A stretch of DNA of 64,000 nucleotides from positions 62,001 through 126,000 of the forward strand of contig NZ_JABWRJ020000003.1 in assembly GCF_014268935.2 (NCBI RefSeq), written 5' to 3'. The DNA is from Pseudomonas peradeniyensis. GTDB lineage: Bacteria > Pseudomonadota > Gammaproteobacteria > Pseudomonadales > Pseudomonadaceae. Below, piece after piece: positions 52,025-64,000 of this stretch; position 1 is the first letter of the stretch, and every line of letters begins with the position of its first letter. A program made the translations under genes and the position numbers. The notes beneath the pieces are model-generated. The model was not told where the DNA came from. It was given only the letters and a program-made list of their open reading frames with translations, and ran no database searches.

Positions 52025-53395
52025 CTATTTGCCGATGCAGAAGCTCGAGAAAATCCTGCCAAGCAAGTCGTCCGAACTAAACGCCCCGGTGATTTCGCCC
52101 AACGCTTGCTGTGCCTGGCGCAGATCCTCTGCCAGCAGCTCTCCGGCGCCAGCCAGGGTCAGCTGTGCCCGACCATGCTCCAGGTGCTCGCTGGCCTGGC
52201 GCAGCGCTTCCAGGTGGCGGCGACGGGCGCTGAAGCTGCTCTCCGCGGTCTGTTCATACCCCATGCAGGCCTTGAGGTGGTCACGCAGCAGATCCAGCCC
52301 CATGTCGTCTTCGCGGGCACTCAGGGTAATGGTTACGTGCCCATCGTCACTCTGCTCCATGCCGACATGCTCACCGCTCAAGTCGGCCTTGTTGCGGATG
52401 AGCGTGACCTTTGCCACATCTGGCCGTTGGTCCAGGAACTCCGGCCACAGCGCAAAGGGATCACTGGCTTCCGGCGCGGTCGAGTCGACGACCAGCAGCA
52501 CCCGATCGGCTTCGCCGATGGCCTTGAGCGCCCTTTCCACCCCGATCTTTTCCACATGGTCATCGGTATCGCGCAGACCGGCAGTGTCGACCACATGCAG
52601 CGGCATGCCATCGATGTGGATATGTTCGCGCAGGATGTCCCGGGTGGTGCCGGCGATATCGGTGACGATCGCGGCCTCGCGTCCGGCCAGCTGGTTGAGC
52701 AGGCTCGATTTGCCGGCGTTCGGCCGACCGGCGATGACCACCGTCATGCCGTCGCGCAACAGGGCACCCTGCCCGGCCTCACGCTGCACTGTGGACAACT
52801 CGCTGCGCACGTCATCGAGCATGCGCAACACATGACCGTCGGCGAGGAAGTCGATTTCTTCCTCGGGGAAGTCGATAGCCGCCTCGACGTAGATGCGCAA
52901 GGCAATCAGCGCCTCGGTCAGCCCATGCACGCGCTTGGAGAACGCTCCCTGCAGAGAACGCAGGGCATTACGGGCAGCTTGCGTGGAGCTGGCTTCGATC
53001 AGGTCGGCGATGGCTTCGGCCTGGGCCAGGTCGAGCTTGTCGTTGAGGAACGCACGCTCGCTGAACTCGCCCGGGCGTGCCAACCGGCAGCCCAGTTGCA
53101 GGCAACGTTGCAGCAGCATGTCCATGACCACCGGCCCCCCATGGCCCTGCAGCTCCAGCACGTCTTCGCCGGTGAACGAGTTCGGCCCGGGGAAGAACAG
53201 CGCGATGCCTTCGTCCAGGACCAGGCCTTCGGCATCGCGGAACGGGCCGTAGTGGGCATGGCGCGGGATTAGCGTGCGGCCGGTGATGGCCTGCCCGGCC
53301 TGGCTGGCCAGCGGCCCGGACAAGCGGACGATGCCGACCCCGCCGCGGCCCTGGGCGGTAGCGATGGCGGCAATGGTTTCACGCACAGTGTTCAT
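52025..53395 (-). CDS. mnmE: tRNA modification GTPase MnmE
   Basis: The 456-residue protein begins [21 protein letters not shown] with the folate-binding domain. The G domain has [14 protein letters not shown] and DTAGLRDT, and the C-terminal CIGK is conserved. It partners MnmG in modifying tRNA U34. Confidence 0.96.
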   Translation of the reverse strand: MNTVRETIAAIATAQGRGGVGIVRLSGPLASQAGQAITGRTLIPRHAHYGPFRDAEGLVLDEGIALFFPGPNSFTGEDVLELQGHGGPVVMDMLLQRCLQLGCRLARPGEFSERAFLNDKLDLAQAEAIADLIEASSTQAARNALRSLQGAFSKRVHGLTEALIALRIYVEAAIDFPEEEIDFLADGHVLRMLDDVRSELSTVQREAGQGALLRDGMTVVIAGRPNAGKSSLLNQLAGREAAIVTDIAGTTRDILREHIHIDGMPLHVVDTAGLRDTDDHVEKIGVERALKAIGEADRVLLVVDSTAPEASDPFALWPEFLDQRPDVAKVTLIRNKADLSGEHVGMEQSDDGHVTITLSAREDDMGLDLLRDHLKACMGYEQTAESSFSARRRHLEALRQASEHLEHGRAQLTLAGAGELLAEDLRQAQQALGEITGAFSSDDLLGRIFSSFCIGK

Positions 53396-53430
53396 GCTCG
53401 AAAGCCTCTACAACGAATTCGTCAGATAGC

Positions 53431-53457
53431 AAAAACGCCCCACTAGGGGGCGTTTTT
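53431..53457 (-). terminator. Rho-independent hairpin between yidC and mnmE
   Basis: AAAAACGCCCC (53431-53441) pairs with GGGGCGTTTTT (53447-53457) around ACTAG. It is strong on both strands and lies between the yidC stop and the mnmE start. Confidence 0.88.
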
Positions 53458-53482
53458 ATTCACAGGCAAACAGGCTTGCCCG

Positions 53483-55165
53483 TCAAGCGGCAGCTTTCTT
53501 GGTCGCTGCCTCGATGCTGCGGGTGATGTACCACTGCTGTGCGATCGACAGGCAGTTGTTCACAACCCAGTACAGCACCAGACCGGCCGGGAACCACAGG
53601 AAGAAGAAGGTGAAGATGATCGGCATCATTTTCATCACCTTGGCCTGCATCGGATCCGGCGGGGTCGGGTTCAGGCGCTGCTGGATGAACATGGTGGCGC
53701 CCATGATGATCGGCAGGATGAAGAACGGATCCTTGATCGACAGGTCGGTGATCCACAGCATCCACGGGGCCTGGCGCATCTCTACGCTTTCCAGCAGTAC
53801 CCAGTACAGGGCCAGGAACACCGGCATCTGCACCAGGATCGGCAGGCAGCCGCCCAGCGGGTTGATCTTCTCTTTCTTGTACAGCTCCATCATCGCCTGG
53901 GACATCTTCTGGCGATCGTCACCGAAGCGTTCCTTGAGCTGAGCCAGTTTCGGCGCCACGGCACGCATGCGCGCCATCGAGCGGTAGCTGGCGGCCGACA
54001 GCGGGAAGAACAGGCCTTTGATCAGCATGGTCAGGACGATGATCGACCAGCCCCAGTTGCCGAGCAGGCTGTGGATATGTTGCAGCAGCCAGAAGATCGG
54101 CTGGGCGATGAACCACAGGAAGCCGTAGTCGACGGTCAGTTCCAGGCCTGGGGACAGTTCCTTGAGCTTGGACTGGATCTTCGGACCTGCATACAGCATG
54201 GCGCTGGTTTCGACCTTGCCGCCGGCAGGGACGTCAAGCGCAGGGCCGGTGAAACCGATGATGTAGTTGCCCTGGCTGTCCTTGCGGGTCTGGACGGCGT
54301 TGTTGTCCGACTTGCTCGGGATCCAGGCGGTCACGAAGTAGTGCTGCAGCCAGGCGACCCAGCCGCCGGTCACATTTTCTTTCAAATTGCCCTTGTCGAT
54401 GTCTTTCATCGACACTTTCTTGTACGGCTCGGAAGCTGTCCACAGGGCGGCGCCCAGGTAGGTGGCCGTACCGGTGGCAGTGCTCGACGACGGATCGGAG
54501 CTGGCGTCGCGCTTGAGCTGGGCAAACATGTTGCCGCTCCAGGCCTGGCCGCTCTGGTTGTCGATCAGGTAGCTGACGGTCAGGTCGTACTCACCGCGCT
54601 TGAAGCTGAAGCGCTTGATGTAGTTGACGCCGTTTTCGCTGAACTTCAGGTCGACGGACAGTTGGTCCTGACCGTCGGCAAGCTGGAAGCTCTTCTGTTC
54701 GGCGGCGTACAGCGGGCGACCAGTGGCGCGGGCGTCCGGGCCGTTGGTGCCGGTCAGGCCGCTCTGGGCCAGGTATACGCGCTCGCTGCCGTTGTCGAAC
54801 AGCTGGAACGGAATGTCCGGATGGTCCTGGCGACGTGGGTACTTCGGCAGGTTCAGCTGGACGATGTCACCACCGACCGGGTCGATAGCCAGGTCCAGGA
54901 CATCGGTCTTGATCCGGATCAGGTCCTTGCTGACCGCGACCGGCGCCAGTTCAGCAGGGCTGGATTCAGCATTGGCGCTCGGCACATCGGCGCTTGCACC
55001 GGAGTTGCCGGCCGGCACGGTGTCCGGCAGGGCCGGGGCAGCATTGCTGGCAGCAGCATTCTGAGTCGGCAGGGCAGCCTGGCCATAGTCCTGGTTCCAC
55101 TTGAGGACCATGACATAGGACACGATTGCCAGGGCGACGATCAGGATCGTGCGTTTAATATCCAT
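53483..55165 (-). CDS. yidC: Membrane protein insertase YidC
   Basis: The 560-residue protein begins MDIKRTILIVALAIVSYVMVL at the ATG at 55165; a longer frame to 55273 overlaps yidD and is rejected. An N-terminal anchor, a periplasmic domain and five C-terminal membrane segments are visible, including the insertase core FFPLSAASYRSMARMR. It inserts Fo c and other proteins into the inner membrane. Confidence 0.95.
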   Translation of the reverse strand: MDIKRTILIVALAIVSYVMVLKWNQDYGQAALPTQNAAASNAAPALPDTVPAGNSGASADVPSANAESSPAELAPVAVSKDLIRIKTDVLDLAIDPVGGDIVQLNLPKYPRRQDHPDIPFQLFDNGSERVYLAQSGLTGTNGPDARATGRPLYAAEQKSFQLADGQDQLSVDLKFSENGVNYIKRFSFKRGEYDLTVSYLIDNQSGQAWSGNMFAQLKRDASSDPSSSTATGTATYLGAALWTASEPYKKVSMKDIDKGNLKENVTGGWVAWLQHYFVTAWIPSKSDNNAVQTRKDSQGNYIIGFTGPALDVPAGGKVETSAMLYAGPKIQSKLKELSPGLELTVDYGFLWFIAQPIFWLLQHIHSLLGNWGWSIIVLTMLIKGLFFPLSAASYRSMARMRAVAPKLAQLKERFGDDRQKMSQAMMELYKKEKINPLGGCLPILVQMPVFLALYWVLLESVEMRQAPWMLWITDLSIKDPFFILPIIMGATMFIQQRLNPTPPDPMQAKVMKMMPIIFTFFFLWFPAGLVLYWVVNNCLSIAQQWYITRSIEAATKKAAA

Positions 55166-55167
55166 GA

Positions 55168-55413
55168 TTACTCGGCTATCGAAGAAGTTCGGGAGGAAGG
55201 AGCAGGTGGAACGGGATCGAAACCGCCATCGTTCCACGGATGACAACGCCCCAGGCGACGAACGGCCAGCCACCCACCACGCAAGAGGCCATGATTTTCG
55301 ATGGCTTCATAGGCGTAACAGGAACAGCTGGGATAGAAACGACAGTGACTGGCCATCAGTGGACTGATGGCGTAACGGTAGAACTGGATCGGAACGAGGG
55401 CCAGTTTACGCAT
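55168..55413 (-). CDS. yidD: Membrane protein insertion factor YidD
   Basis: The 81-residue protein has the YidD signature [17 protein letters not shown] and [15 protein letters not shown]. It aids YidC. It overlaps the rnpA end by 8 bases and lies 2 bases before yidC. Confidence 0.95.
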   Translation of the reverse strand: MRKLALVPIQFYRYAISPLMASHCRFYPSCSCYAYEAIENHGLLRGGWLAVRRLGRCHPWNDGGFDPVPPAPSSRTSSIAE

Positions 55414-55807
55414 TGTGACTGTCTACCCCTGCGGAATCGGCGACCGCTGGAGAGGGCCGACTGCGGACCAGTCGCTTCCAGAGCTTGCCAAAGTGTTGGT
55501 GCAATTCTGGGTTTTCCACTTCGCCCAACCCCTTGCGTGCAACGATCACGATATCCAGCCCGGCCAGCATCTGCTGGTTCAGACGGAACGAATCGCGCAT
55601 CAGGCGTTTCAGGCGATTGCGTTGAACGGCGAGCTTGACGCTCTTCTTGCCGATCACCAGGCCGAGGCGCGGATGATCGAGGCCGTTCTCGCGGGCAAGG
55701 ATAAGCAGGTTTTTCCCTGGAACCTTGCCGGTTGGGGAGTCGAAGACCGCTTTGAAATGCCGGGGTGTAAGCAGTCGCTTGTCCCGACTGAAGTCCTGAC
55801 TCACCAC
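55406..55807 (-). CDS. rnpA: Ribonuclease P protein component
   Basis: The 133-residue basic protein has the RNase P signature [21 protein letters not shown]. It helps the RNA subunit mature tRNA 5' ends. The start is a GTG at 55807 (or the adjacent GTG at 55804), 13 bases after rpmH; the longer frame overlaps rpmH. The RNA partner rnpB is not in this window. Confidence 0.93.
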   Translation of the reverse strand: MVSQDFSRDKRLLTPRHFKAVFDSPTGKVPGKNLLILARENGLDHPRLGLVIGKKSVKLAVQRNRLKRLMRDSFRLNQQMLAGLDIVIVARKGLGEVENPELHQHFGKLWKRLVRSRPSPAVADSAGVDSHNA

Positions 55808-55820
55808 CTGTGCCGAAAAA

Positions 55821-55955
55821 TCAAATGGCCAGACGCTTACGGCCTTTGGCACGGCGACGCGACAGAACGGCACGGCCGTTCTTGGTAGCCATACGGGCAC
55901 GGAAACCGTGGGTGCGGGCGCGCTTGATGGTGCTTGGTTGGAAAGTACGTTTCAT
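55821..55955 (-). CDS. rpmH: 50S ribosomal protein L34
   Basis: The 44-residue protein ([18 protein letters not shown] at the N-terminus, [12 protein letters not shown] at the end) is a complete L34. It is first in the rpmH-rnpA-yidD-yidC set and divergent from dnaA across oriC. Confidence 0.97.
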   Translation of the reverse strand: MKRTFQPSTIKRARTHGFRARMATKNGRAVLSRRRAKGRKRLAI

Positions 55956-56016
55956 GGCGTGTTACCTGGGTTGGTCGACAACGGGCCGGAAGGGCCCCCT
56001 TTTTAAGAGATCGGCG

Positions 56017-56045
56017 ATTCTAGAGAAAGCAAGCCGATAGGTCAA
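56017..56045 (-). promoter_or_regulatory. Sigma-70 promoter of rpmH
   Basis: On the minus strand TTGACC (56040-56045) and TAGAAT (56017-56022) are separated by exactly 17 bases, placing transcription start about 50 bases before rpmH. Confidence 0.8.
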
Positions 56046-56119
56046 TTTCCAACCAGCCTTTCCTTATGGAAGGTCGAGCCATGTCGATGGGCGTCATGTC
56101 GACCTGGCTAACCTGAAAG

Positions 56120-56470
56120 CGGGCAAATCAAAAAAACAGAAGAGGCATATAAAAAGCTTTTCTGAAGAACTTATAGAACTTAGGTGGATAACCTTCTGTG
56201 GATAACCTATTGAAGGCCACGATTTACGTACTGTACAGAAAATCACAACCTTGTCGGTAAGGGGTGTTCTATCTGTGTCCCGCATGAGGAAAACCTGTGT
56301 GGGAACACGCCATTTATCCACAGGTGATTTATCCACAGATCAGAACCCAGGGTTGTGCATAGCCCACAGGGGGCGTTATCCACAGGGCTTATCAACCGTG
56401 CATGGAGGGTGTTCGAGTCGTTTTTTGGCGGATTTACCCTGATAGTGGGTGGCGTCACGTGTGGATAACT
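56120..56470. other. oriC: Chromosomal replication origin oriC
   Basis: The rpmH-dnaA gap (55956-56536) holds five perfect DnaA boxes: 56197 and 56460 (TGTGGATAA), 56314, 56329 and 56376 (TTATCCACA). Near-matches are at 56183 (GGTGGATAA) and 56389 (TTATCAACC). An AT-rich stretch at about 56125-56185 could be the unwinding element. This is the known Pseudomonas origin position. Confidence 0.93.
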
Positions 56471-56490
56471 GACCGTCCGCCCGGTACAAT
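56460..56490 (+). promoter_or_regulatory. Probable dnaA promoter overlapped by a DnaA box
   Basis: A -10-like TACAAT lies at 56485-56490, 47 bases before dnaA. The DnaA box at 56460-56468 covers the expected -35 zone, which lacks a good hexamer. Autoregulation by DnaA is therefore likely. Confidence 0.55.
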
Positions 56491-56536
56491 GGCGGTTTGT
56501 TTTTGCCTCATCCGGCTTTCAACTCAGGGGATATCC

Positions 56537-58063
56537 GTGTCAGTGGAACTTTGGCAGCAGTGCGTGGAGCTTCTGCGCGATGAGCTGCCTGCCCAGCAAT
56601 TCAACACCTGGATCCGTCCGCTACAGGTCGAAGCCGAAGGCGACGAGTTGCGCGTCTATGCGCCCAACCGCTTCGTGCTCGACTGGGTCAATGAAAAGTA
56701 CCTTGGCCGCCTGCTCGAACTGCTGGGTGAACAGGGCAGCGGTATTGCACCTGCCCTTTCCTTATTAATAGGCAGCCGTCGCAGTTCCGCAGCACGTGCC
56801 GCACCCAACGCCCCTGTCAGTGCCGCCGTCGCGGCAACCCTCGCGCAACAGGCGCAGGTGCAGCAGCCAGTGCCTGTACTCGAGCCTGTCAGCGCACCTG
56901 TGGTGGAGCCGGCACAGGTTGCCGAAGTCGAGGAGCCCTCTTCGCGCGACAGCTTCGATAGCATGGCCGAGATCGCGACCGCTCCGGTTGCCAGCGGTCG
57001 CACCGAACAGCGCACGGTGCAGGTCGAGGGTGCCCTGAAGCACACCAGCTACCTGAACCGCACCTTCACCTTCGAAACCTTCGTCGAAGGCAAGTCGAAC
57101 CAACTGGCTCGCGCCGCGGCCTGGCAGGTTGCCGACAACCCCAAGCACGGCTACAACCCACTGTTCCTTTATGGTGGCGTCGGCCTGGGTAAGACGCACT
57201 TGATGCACGCTGTGGGTAACCACCTGCTGAAGAAGAACCCGAACGCCAAGGTGGTCTACCTGCATTCGGAGCGCTTCGTCGCTGACATGGTCAAGGCGCT
57301 GCAGCTGAACGCGATCAACGAATTCAAACGCTTCTACCGTTCGGTCGATGCGTTGCTCATCGACGATATCCAGTTCTTCGCCCGCAAGGAGCGTTCCCAG
57401 GAAGAGTTTTTTCACACCTTCAACGCCCTGCTCGAGGGCGGCCAGCAGGTGATCCTCACCAGCGACCGCTACCCGAAGGAAATCGAAGGCCTGGAAGAGC
57501 GCCTGAAGTCCCGCTTCGGCTGGGGCCTGACGGTGGCCGTCGAGCCACCGGAGCTGGAAACCCGCGTGGCGATCCTGATGAAGAAGGCCGACCAGGCCAA
57601 GGTCGAGCTGCCGCACGATGCCGCGTTCTTCATCGCCCAGCGTATCCGCTCCAACGTGCGTGAGCTCGAAGGCGCCCTGAAGCGGGTGATCGCCCACTCG
57701 CACTTCATGGGCCGCGACATCACCATCGAGCTGATCCGTGAATCGCTCAAGGATCTTTTGGCGCTGCAGGACAAGCTGGTCAGTGTGGATAACATCCAGC
57801 GCACCGTGGCCGAGTACTACAAGATCAAGATCTCCGATCTGCTGTCCAAGCGACGTTCGCGCTCCGTGGCGCGTCCGCGCCAGGTGGCCATGGCGTTGTC
57901 GAAAGAGCTGACCAACCACAGTCTGCCGGAGATCGGCGACATGTTCGGCGGCCGCGACCACACCACCGTGCTGCACGCCTGCCGCAAGATCAACGAATTG
58001 AAGGAATCCGACGCGGACATCCGCGAGGACTACAAGAACCTGCTGCGCACGCTGACGACCTGA
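56537..58063 (+). CDS. dnaA: Chromosomal replication initiator DnaA
   Basis: The 508-residue protein starts at a GTG at 56537 ([16 protein letters not shown]) with AGGGG upstream; a 45-residue upstream open frame crosses oriC and is not used. Domain I spans about 1-85, a variable Ala/Gln/Pro linker 86-165, the AAA+ domain has [13 protein letters not shown] and the C-terminal DNA-binding signature is [12 protein letters not shown]. It carries TGTGGATAA at 57784-57792. Confidence 0.97.
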   Translation: MSVELWQQCVELLRDELPAQQFNTWIRPLQVEAEGDELRVYAPNRFVLDWVNEKYLGRLLELLGEQGSGIAPALSLLIGSRRSSAARAAPNAPVSAAVAATLAQQAQVQQPVPVLEPVSAPVVEPAQVAEVEEPSSRDSFDSMAEIATAPVASGRTEQRTVQVEGALKHTSYLNRTFTFETFVEGKSNQLARAAAWQVADNPKHGYNPLFLYGGVGLGKTHLMHAVGNHLLKKNPNAKVVYLHSERFVADMVKALQLNAINEFKRFYRSVDALLIDDIQFFARKERSQEEFFHTFNALLEGGQQVILTSDRYPKEIEGLEERLKSRFGWGLTVAVEPPELETRVAILMKKADQAKVELPHDAAFFIAQRIRSNVRELEGALKRVIAHSHFMGRDITIELIRESLKDLLALQDKLVSVDNIQRTVAEYYKIKISDLLSKRRSRSVARPRQVAMALSKELTNHSLPEIGDMFGGRDHTTVLHACRKINELKESDADIREDYKNLLRTLTT

Positions 58064-58103
58064 TGGCCGTCTGCGCAGCTAATTGAAGGCAAGGGACTAG
58101 ACC

Positions 58104-59207
58104 ATGCATTTCACCATTCAACGCGAAGCCCTGTTGAAACCCCTGCAACTGGTCGCAGGCGTCGTCGAGCGCCGCCAGACCTTGCCGGTCCTGTCCAACG
58201 TCCTGCTGGTCGTGCAAGGCCAGCAGCTGTCGTTGACCGGTACCGACCTGGAAGTCGAACTGGTTGGCCGCGTCCAGCTGGAAGAGCCTGCGGAGCCGGG
58301 CGAGATCACCGTTCCGGCGCGCAAGCTGATGGACATCTGCAAGAGCCTGCCCAGCGATGTGCTGATCGACATCAAGGTCGACGAGCAGAAGCTGCTGGTC
58401 AAGGCCGGCCGCAGCCGTTTCACCCTGTCCACCCTGCCGGCCAATGACTTCCCGACTGTGGAAGAAGGCCCGGGCTCGCTGACCTGCAACCTGGAACAGA
58501 GCAAGCTGCGCCGCCTGATCGAGCGCACCAGCTTCGCCATGGCCCAGCAGGATGTGCGCTACTACCTCAACGGCATGCTGCTGGAAGTGTCCACCGACAC
58601 CCTGCGCGCCGTCGCCACCGATGGCCACCGTCTGGCGCTGTGCGCCATGCATGCACCGATCGGCCAGGCTGAGCGTCACCAGGTCATCGTGCCACGCAAG
58701 GGTATCCTCGAGCTGGCGCGCCTGCTCACCGATCCGGAAGGCATGGTCAGCATTGTCCTGGGCCAGCATCACATTCGCGCCACCACCGGTGAGTTCACCT
58801 TCACCTCCAAGCTGGTCGACGGCAAGTTCCCGGACTACGAGCGCGTCCTGCCCAAGGGCGGCGACAAGCTGGTGATCGGTGATCGCCAGGCGTTGCGCGA
58901 GGCGTTCAGCCGTACCGCGATCCTGTCCAACGAGAAGTACCGCGGCATCCGTCTGCAACTGGCCGCCGGCCAGCTGAAGATCCAGGCCAACAACCCGGAG
59001 CAGGAAGAAGCGGAAGAAGAGATCAGCGTCGACTACAACGGCAGCTCGCTGGAGATCGGTTTCAACGTCAGCTACCTGCTGGATGTGCTGGGCGTCATGA
59101 CCACCGAACAGGTTCGCCTGATTCTGTCCGACTCCAACAGCAGCGCCCTGCTGCAGGAAGCCGGCAATGACGACTCGTCCTACGTTGTCATGCCGATGCG
59201 TCTGTAA
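58104..59207 (+). CDS. dnaN: DNA polymerase III beta sliding clamp
   Basis: The 367-residue clamp (MHFTIQREALLKPLQLVAG) has the three-domain repeat and the C-terminal YVVMPMRL. It tethers polymerase III. It lies 40 bases after dnaA. Confidence 0.97.
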   Translation: MHFTIQREALLKPLQLVAGVVERRQTLPVLSNVLLVVQGQQLSLTGTDLEVELVGRVQLEEPAEPGEITVPARKLMDICKSLPSDVLIDIKVDEQKLLVKAGRSRFTLSTLPANDFPTVEEGPGSLTCNLEQSKLRRLIERTSFAMAQQDVRYYLNGMLLEVSTDTLRAVATDGHRLALCAMHAPIGQAERHQVIVPRKGILELARLLTDPEGMVSIVLGQHHIRATTGEFTFTSKLVDGKFPDYERVLPKGGDKLVIGDRQALREAFSRTAILSNEKYRGIRLQLAAGQLKIQANNPEQEEAEEEISVDYNGSSLEIGFNVSYLLDVLGVMTTEQVRLILSDSNSSALLQEAGNDDSSYVVMPMRL

Positions 59208-59222
59208 CCCATAGCAGGCGAC

Positions 59223-62751
<3,529 letters not shown>

Positions 62752-62771
62752 TCACTCGGGCGACGCCAACC

Positions 62772-62801
62772 AAAAAGCCAATACGCGAGTATTGGCTTTT
62801 T
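62772..62801 (+). terminator. Rho-independent terminator after gyrB
   Basis: AAAAAGCCAATAC (62772-62784) pairs with GTATTGGCTTTTT (62789-62801) around GCGA, and the T-run continues. Confidence 0.94.
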
Positions 62802-62833
62802 TTTGCCCGTCTGATGATGATCGGCTGTTTACG

Positions 62834-63502
62834 TCACGGCCCAACGGATTTGTAGAGGTAGCCTTTGTCCGGCACACAGACTCCGATTCGCACAGGCTGC
62901 GGTGTCTTGACCGGACCATTGCCAGTCAGCTCGCTGACTGAGACTTTGCAAGACGAGGACATGAAGCTTTCGTTTACGGTGATGTATCTGACTTCATAGT
63001 CCTTCCCCGCTTGTGGTACGAGGTAGACTGGTTTTGGGTAGCACCAGGCTTTTCCTTGGTCAGATACAGCGTGGTAACCCAAGCTCAGGACGATGGGTTT
63101 GCCAGCCGGGATCACATGCTCGTTGTAACCTACCCGGTCGTTCTTCAGCTCTTCTGTCGTTGTCGAAGCAGGAATACCGATAGTGCGGTTGATGTAGTCT
63201 TCTTCGACCATTCCCAACAGATCGACCCTTCTCCAAAGCATGTACTGCTTGGTAGAGGTGCGATCTTTGAACGTCACAGTGAGCGAATGGCCTTCCTTGG
63301 TTTCGAGGGGGCGGTACTGTTCACAAGTTGCATTGGCCTGATAGGACCCGGTGATCTCCGGAGACGTAAAGGCGCGAAAGCGAGCTGTAGTAGCGGGGTC
63401 GTACTTGGCCGTCTCGGCCTCGTTTAGAATGTTGGTTTTTTCATAGAAGCTGCAGCCCTGCAGAGCTGCTGCAACTAAGGCCAAGCCGATGATCTTTTTC
63501 AA
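62834..63502 (-). CDS. Unrecognised outer-membrane-type lipoprotein
   Basis: The 222-residue protein begins at a TTG at 63502 (KKIIGLALVAAALQGC) with GGAG 7 bases upstream; the open frame extends to 63535 without a better start. The lipobox is LQGC with Ser next, so outer-membrane sorting is expected. The mature part has further Cys (TCEQY, AWCYPK, SSCKV, GVCVP) that could form disulfides. No known family is recognised. Confidence 0.75.
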   Translation of the reverse strand: MKKIIGLALVAAALQGCSFYEKTNILNEAETAKYDPATTARFRAFTSPEITGSYQANATCEQYRPLETKEGHSLTVTFKDRTSTKQYMLWRRVDLLGMVEEDYINRTIGIPASTTTEELKNDRVGYNEHVIPAGKPIVLSLGYHAVSDQGKAWCYPKPVYLVPQAGKDYEVRYITVNESFMSSSCKVSVSELTGNGPVKTPQPVRIGVCVPDKGYLYKSVGP

Positions 63503-63589
63503 CGTTCTCTCCGTGACCCAGGGCAAAGCTCGCAATCTTCCTTGAGCCGCGATATCAAAACAATACTATTCAGCAGTGTTCTCGTTGAA

Positions 63590-63605
63590 TGTTCCACGTG
63601 GAACG
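63590..63605. promoter_or_regulatory. parS site upstream of the lipoprotein gene
   Basis: TGTTCCACGTGGAACG matches parS at 15 of 16 positions with a perfect 14-bp core. It lies in the gap between the lipoprotein start and the sigma-54 activator stop, about 7.3 kb from oriC. Confidence 0.92.
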
Positions 63606-63606
63606 C

Positions 63607-64000
63607 TCAAAGCCCTAGTGATTTGAGACGGCGATAGAGAGTCCGCTCACTCATGCCCAGATGTGCTGCCAGCTCGTTACGTGATCCTTTGAAGGTCTCC
63701 AAGGCATGCGCCAGCTCGGCCATTTCATTGCGTCCGCGACGGCCGAAATGGCTTTGATCTGCCACTGGATGGATATCTTCGGGCAGATGTTCAGGACGAA
63801 TTAAACCGTCATCGGCAAAAAGCCTGGCCCGTTCCAGAATATTCCTGAGCTCGCGAATGTTGCCTGGGAAGGTATGCAGGTTGAGGCACTCGAGTGCTTC
63901 GGCGGTAACCTTGGGTGCGTGCTTGCCGGCCATGCGTTGCAGCAGGCTCTCACAGAGCAACGGTAAATCCTCGCCTCGCTCGCGTAGTGACGGCAGGCGA
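63607..64000 (-). CDS. Sigma-54-dependent activator, C-terminal part (5' end outside window)
   Basis: The last 130 codons of a minus-strand gene run to the window edge. They show the end of an NtrC-type AAA+ domain (LPSLRERGEDLPLL, FPGNIRELRNILERA) and a Fis-type helix-turn-helix (NELAAHLGMSERTLYRRLKSLGL). It would bind an enhancer and activate RNA polymerase with sigma-54. The sensory domain, GAFTGA loop and target are not visible. Confidence 0.88.
   Translation of the reverse strand, partial: RLPSLRERGEDLPLLCESLLQRMAGKHAPKVTAEALECLNLHTFPGNIRELRNILERARLFADDGLIRPEHLPEDIHPVADQSHFGRRGRNEMAELAHALETFKGSRNELAAHLGMSERTLYRRLKSLGL

Overview
The window is a GC-rich chromosomal segment of a fluorescent Pseudomonas, probably of the P. 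putida group, and it contains the replication origin. The evidence is the order rpmH-dnaA-dnaN-recF-gyrB on one side and rnpA-yidD-yidC-mnmE-mnmG-rsmG-parA-parB-atpIBEFHAGDC-glmU-glmR-glmS on the other, ParB parS 16-mers, and REP-type hairpins containing GGAGCGGGCTTG or GGAGCGGCCTTG cores. An hcnABC operon next to glmS recalls HCN-producing members of the putida group such as P. entomophila. That species-level guess rests on memory of gene order, not on a search.

Layout. 1-3.2 kb: a MocR-type regulator (cut by the window start), a divergent PaiB-like flavin-binding protein and two GNAT acetyltransferases. 3.3-4.9 kb: a HipA/HipB-like kinase-antitoxin pair in the unusual order hipA-hipB. 5.1-9.7 kb: two-subunit pyruvate carboxylase, its divergent LysR regulator and a small ORF. 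9.8-12.2 kb: a HexR-like regulator and a glucose-6-phosphate dehydrogenase sharing a HexR-type operator. 12.2-22.7 kb: a GGDEF/EAL protein, UvrD, a Tim44-like protein, a SMI1/KNR4 protein, a CPA2 antiporter, an acyl-CoA thioesterase and pyridoxal kinase. 22.8-27.9 kb: a probable zinc-starvation (Zur) locus with two CobW-family GTPases and a DUF1826 protein on one strand, and a small exported protein and folE2 on the other, around one palindromic operator. 28-32.3 kb: cardiolipin synthase, cyclopropane fatty acid synthase and dihydrolipoyl dehydrogenase. 32.4-35.4 kb: hcnABC (hydrogen cyanide synthase) with an ANR-type box. 35.6-39.9 kb: glmS-glmR and glmU, with the attTn7 target free of Tn7. 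40-47.1 kb: the complete F1Fo ATP synthase operon. 47.3-51.5 kb: mnmG-rsmG-parA-parB. 51.5-52.0 kb: a gene-free region with a second cluster of DnaA-box-like 9-mers. 52-56 kb: rpmH-rnpA-yidD-yidC-mnmE. 56.1-56.5 kb: oriC. 56.5-62.8 kb: dnaA-dnaN-recF-gyrB. 62.8-64 kb: an unrecognised lipoprotein and the 3' end of a sigma-54 activator.

Points of most interest: (i) DUF1826 carries an HxD...H...R arrangement like that of Fe(II)/2-oxoglutarate oxygenases and sits between two metal-chaperone GTPases; (ii) the DnaA-box 9-mer TTATCCACA occurs at least 25 times by eye, mostly inside genes, and five box-like copies form an exact 12-bp tandem array in the linker of the MocR gene; (iii) hcnABC occupies the attTn7-proximal position; (iv) parS sites lie in recF, in folE2 and in one intergenic gap. 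No tRNA, rRNA, CRISPR array or insertion sequence was recognised.
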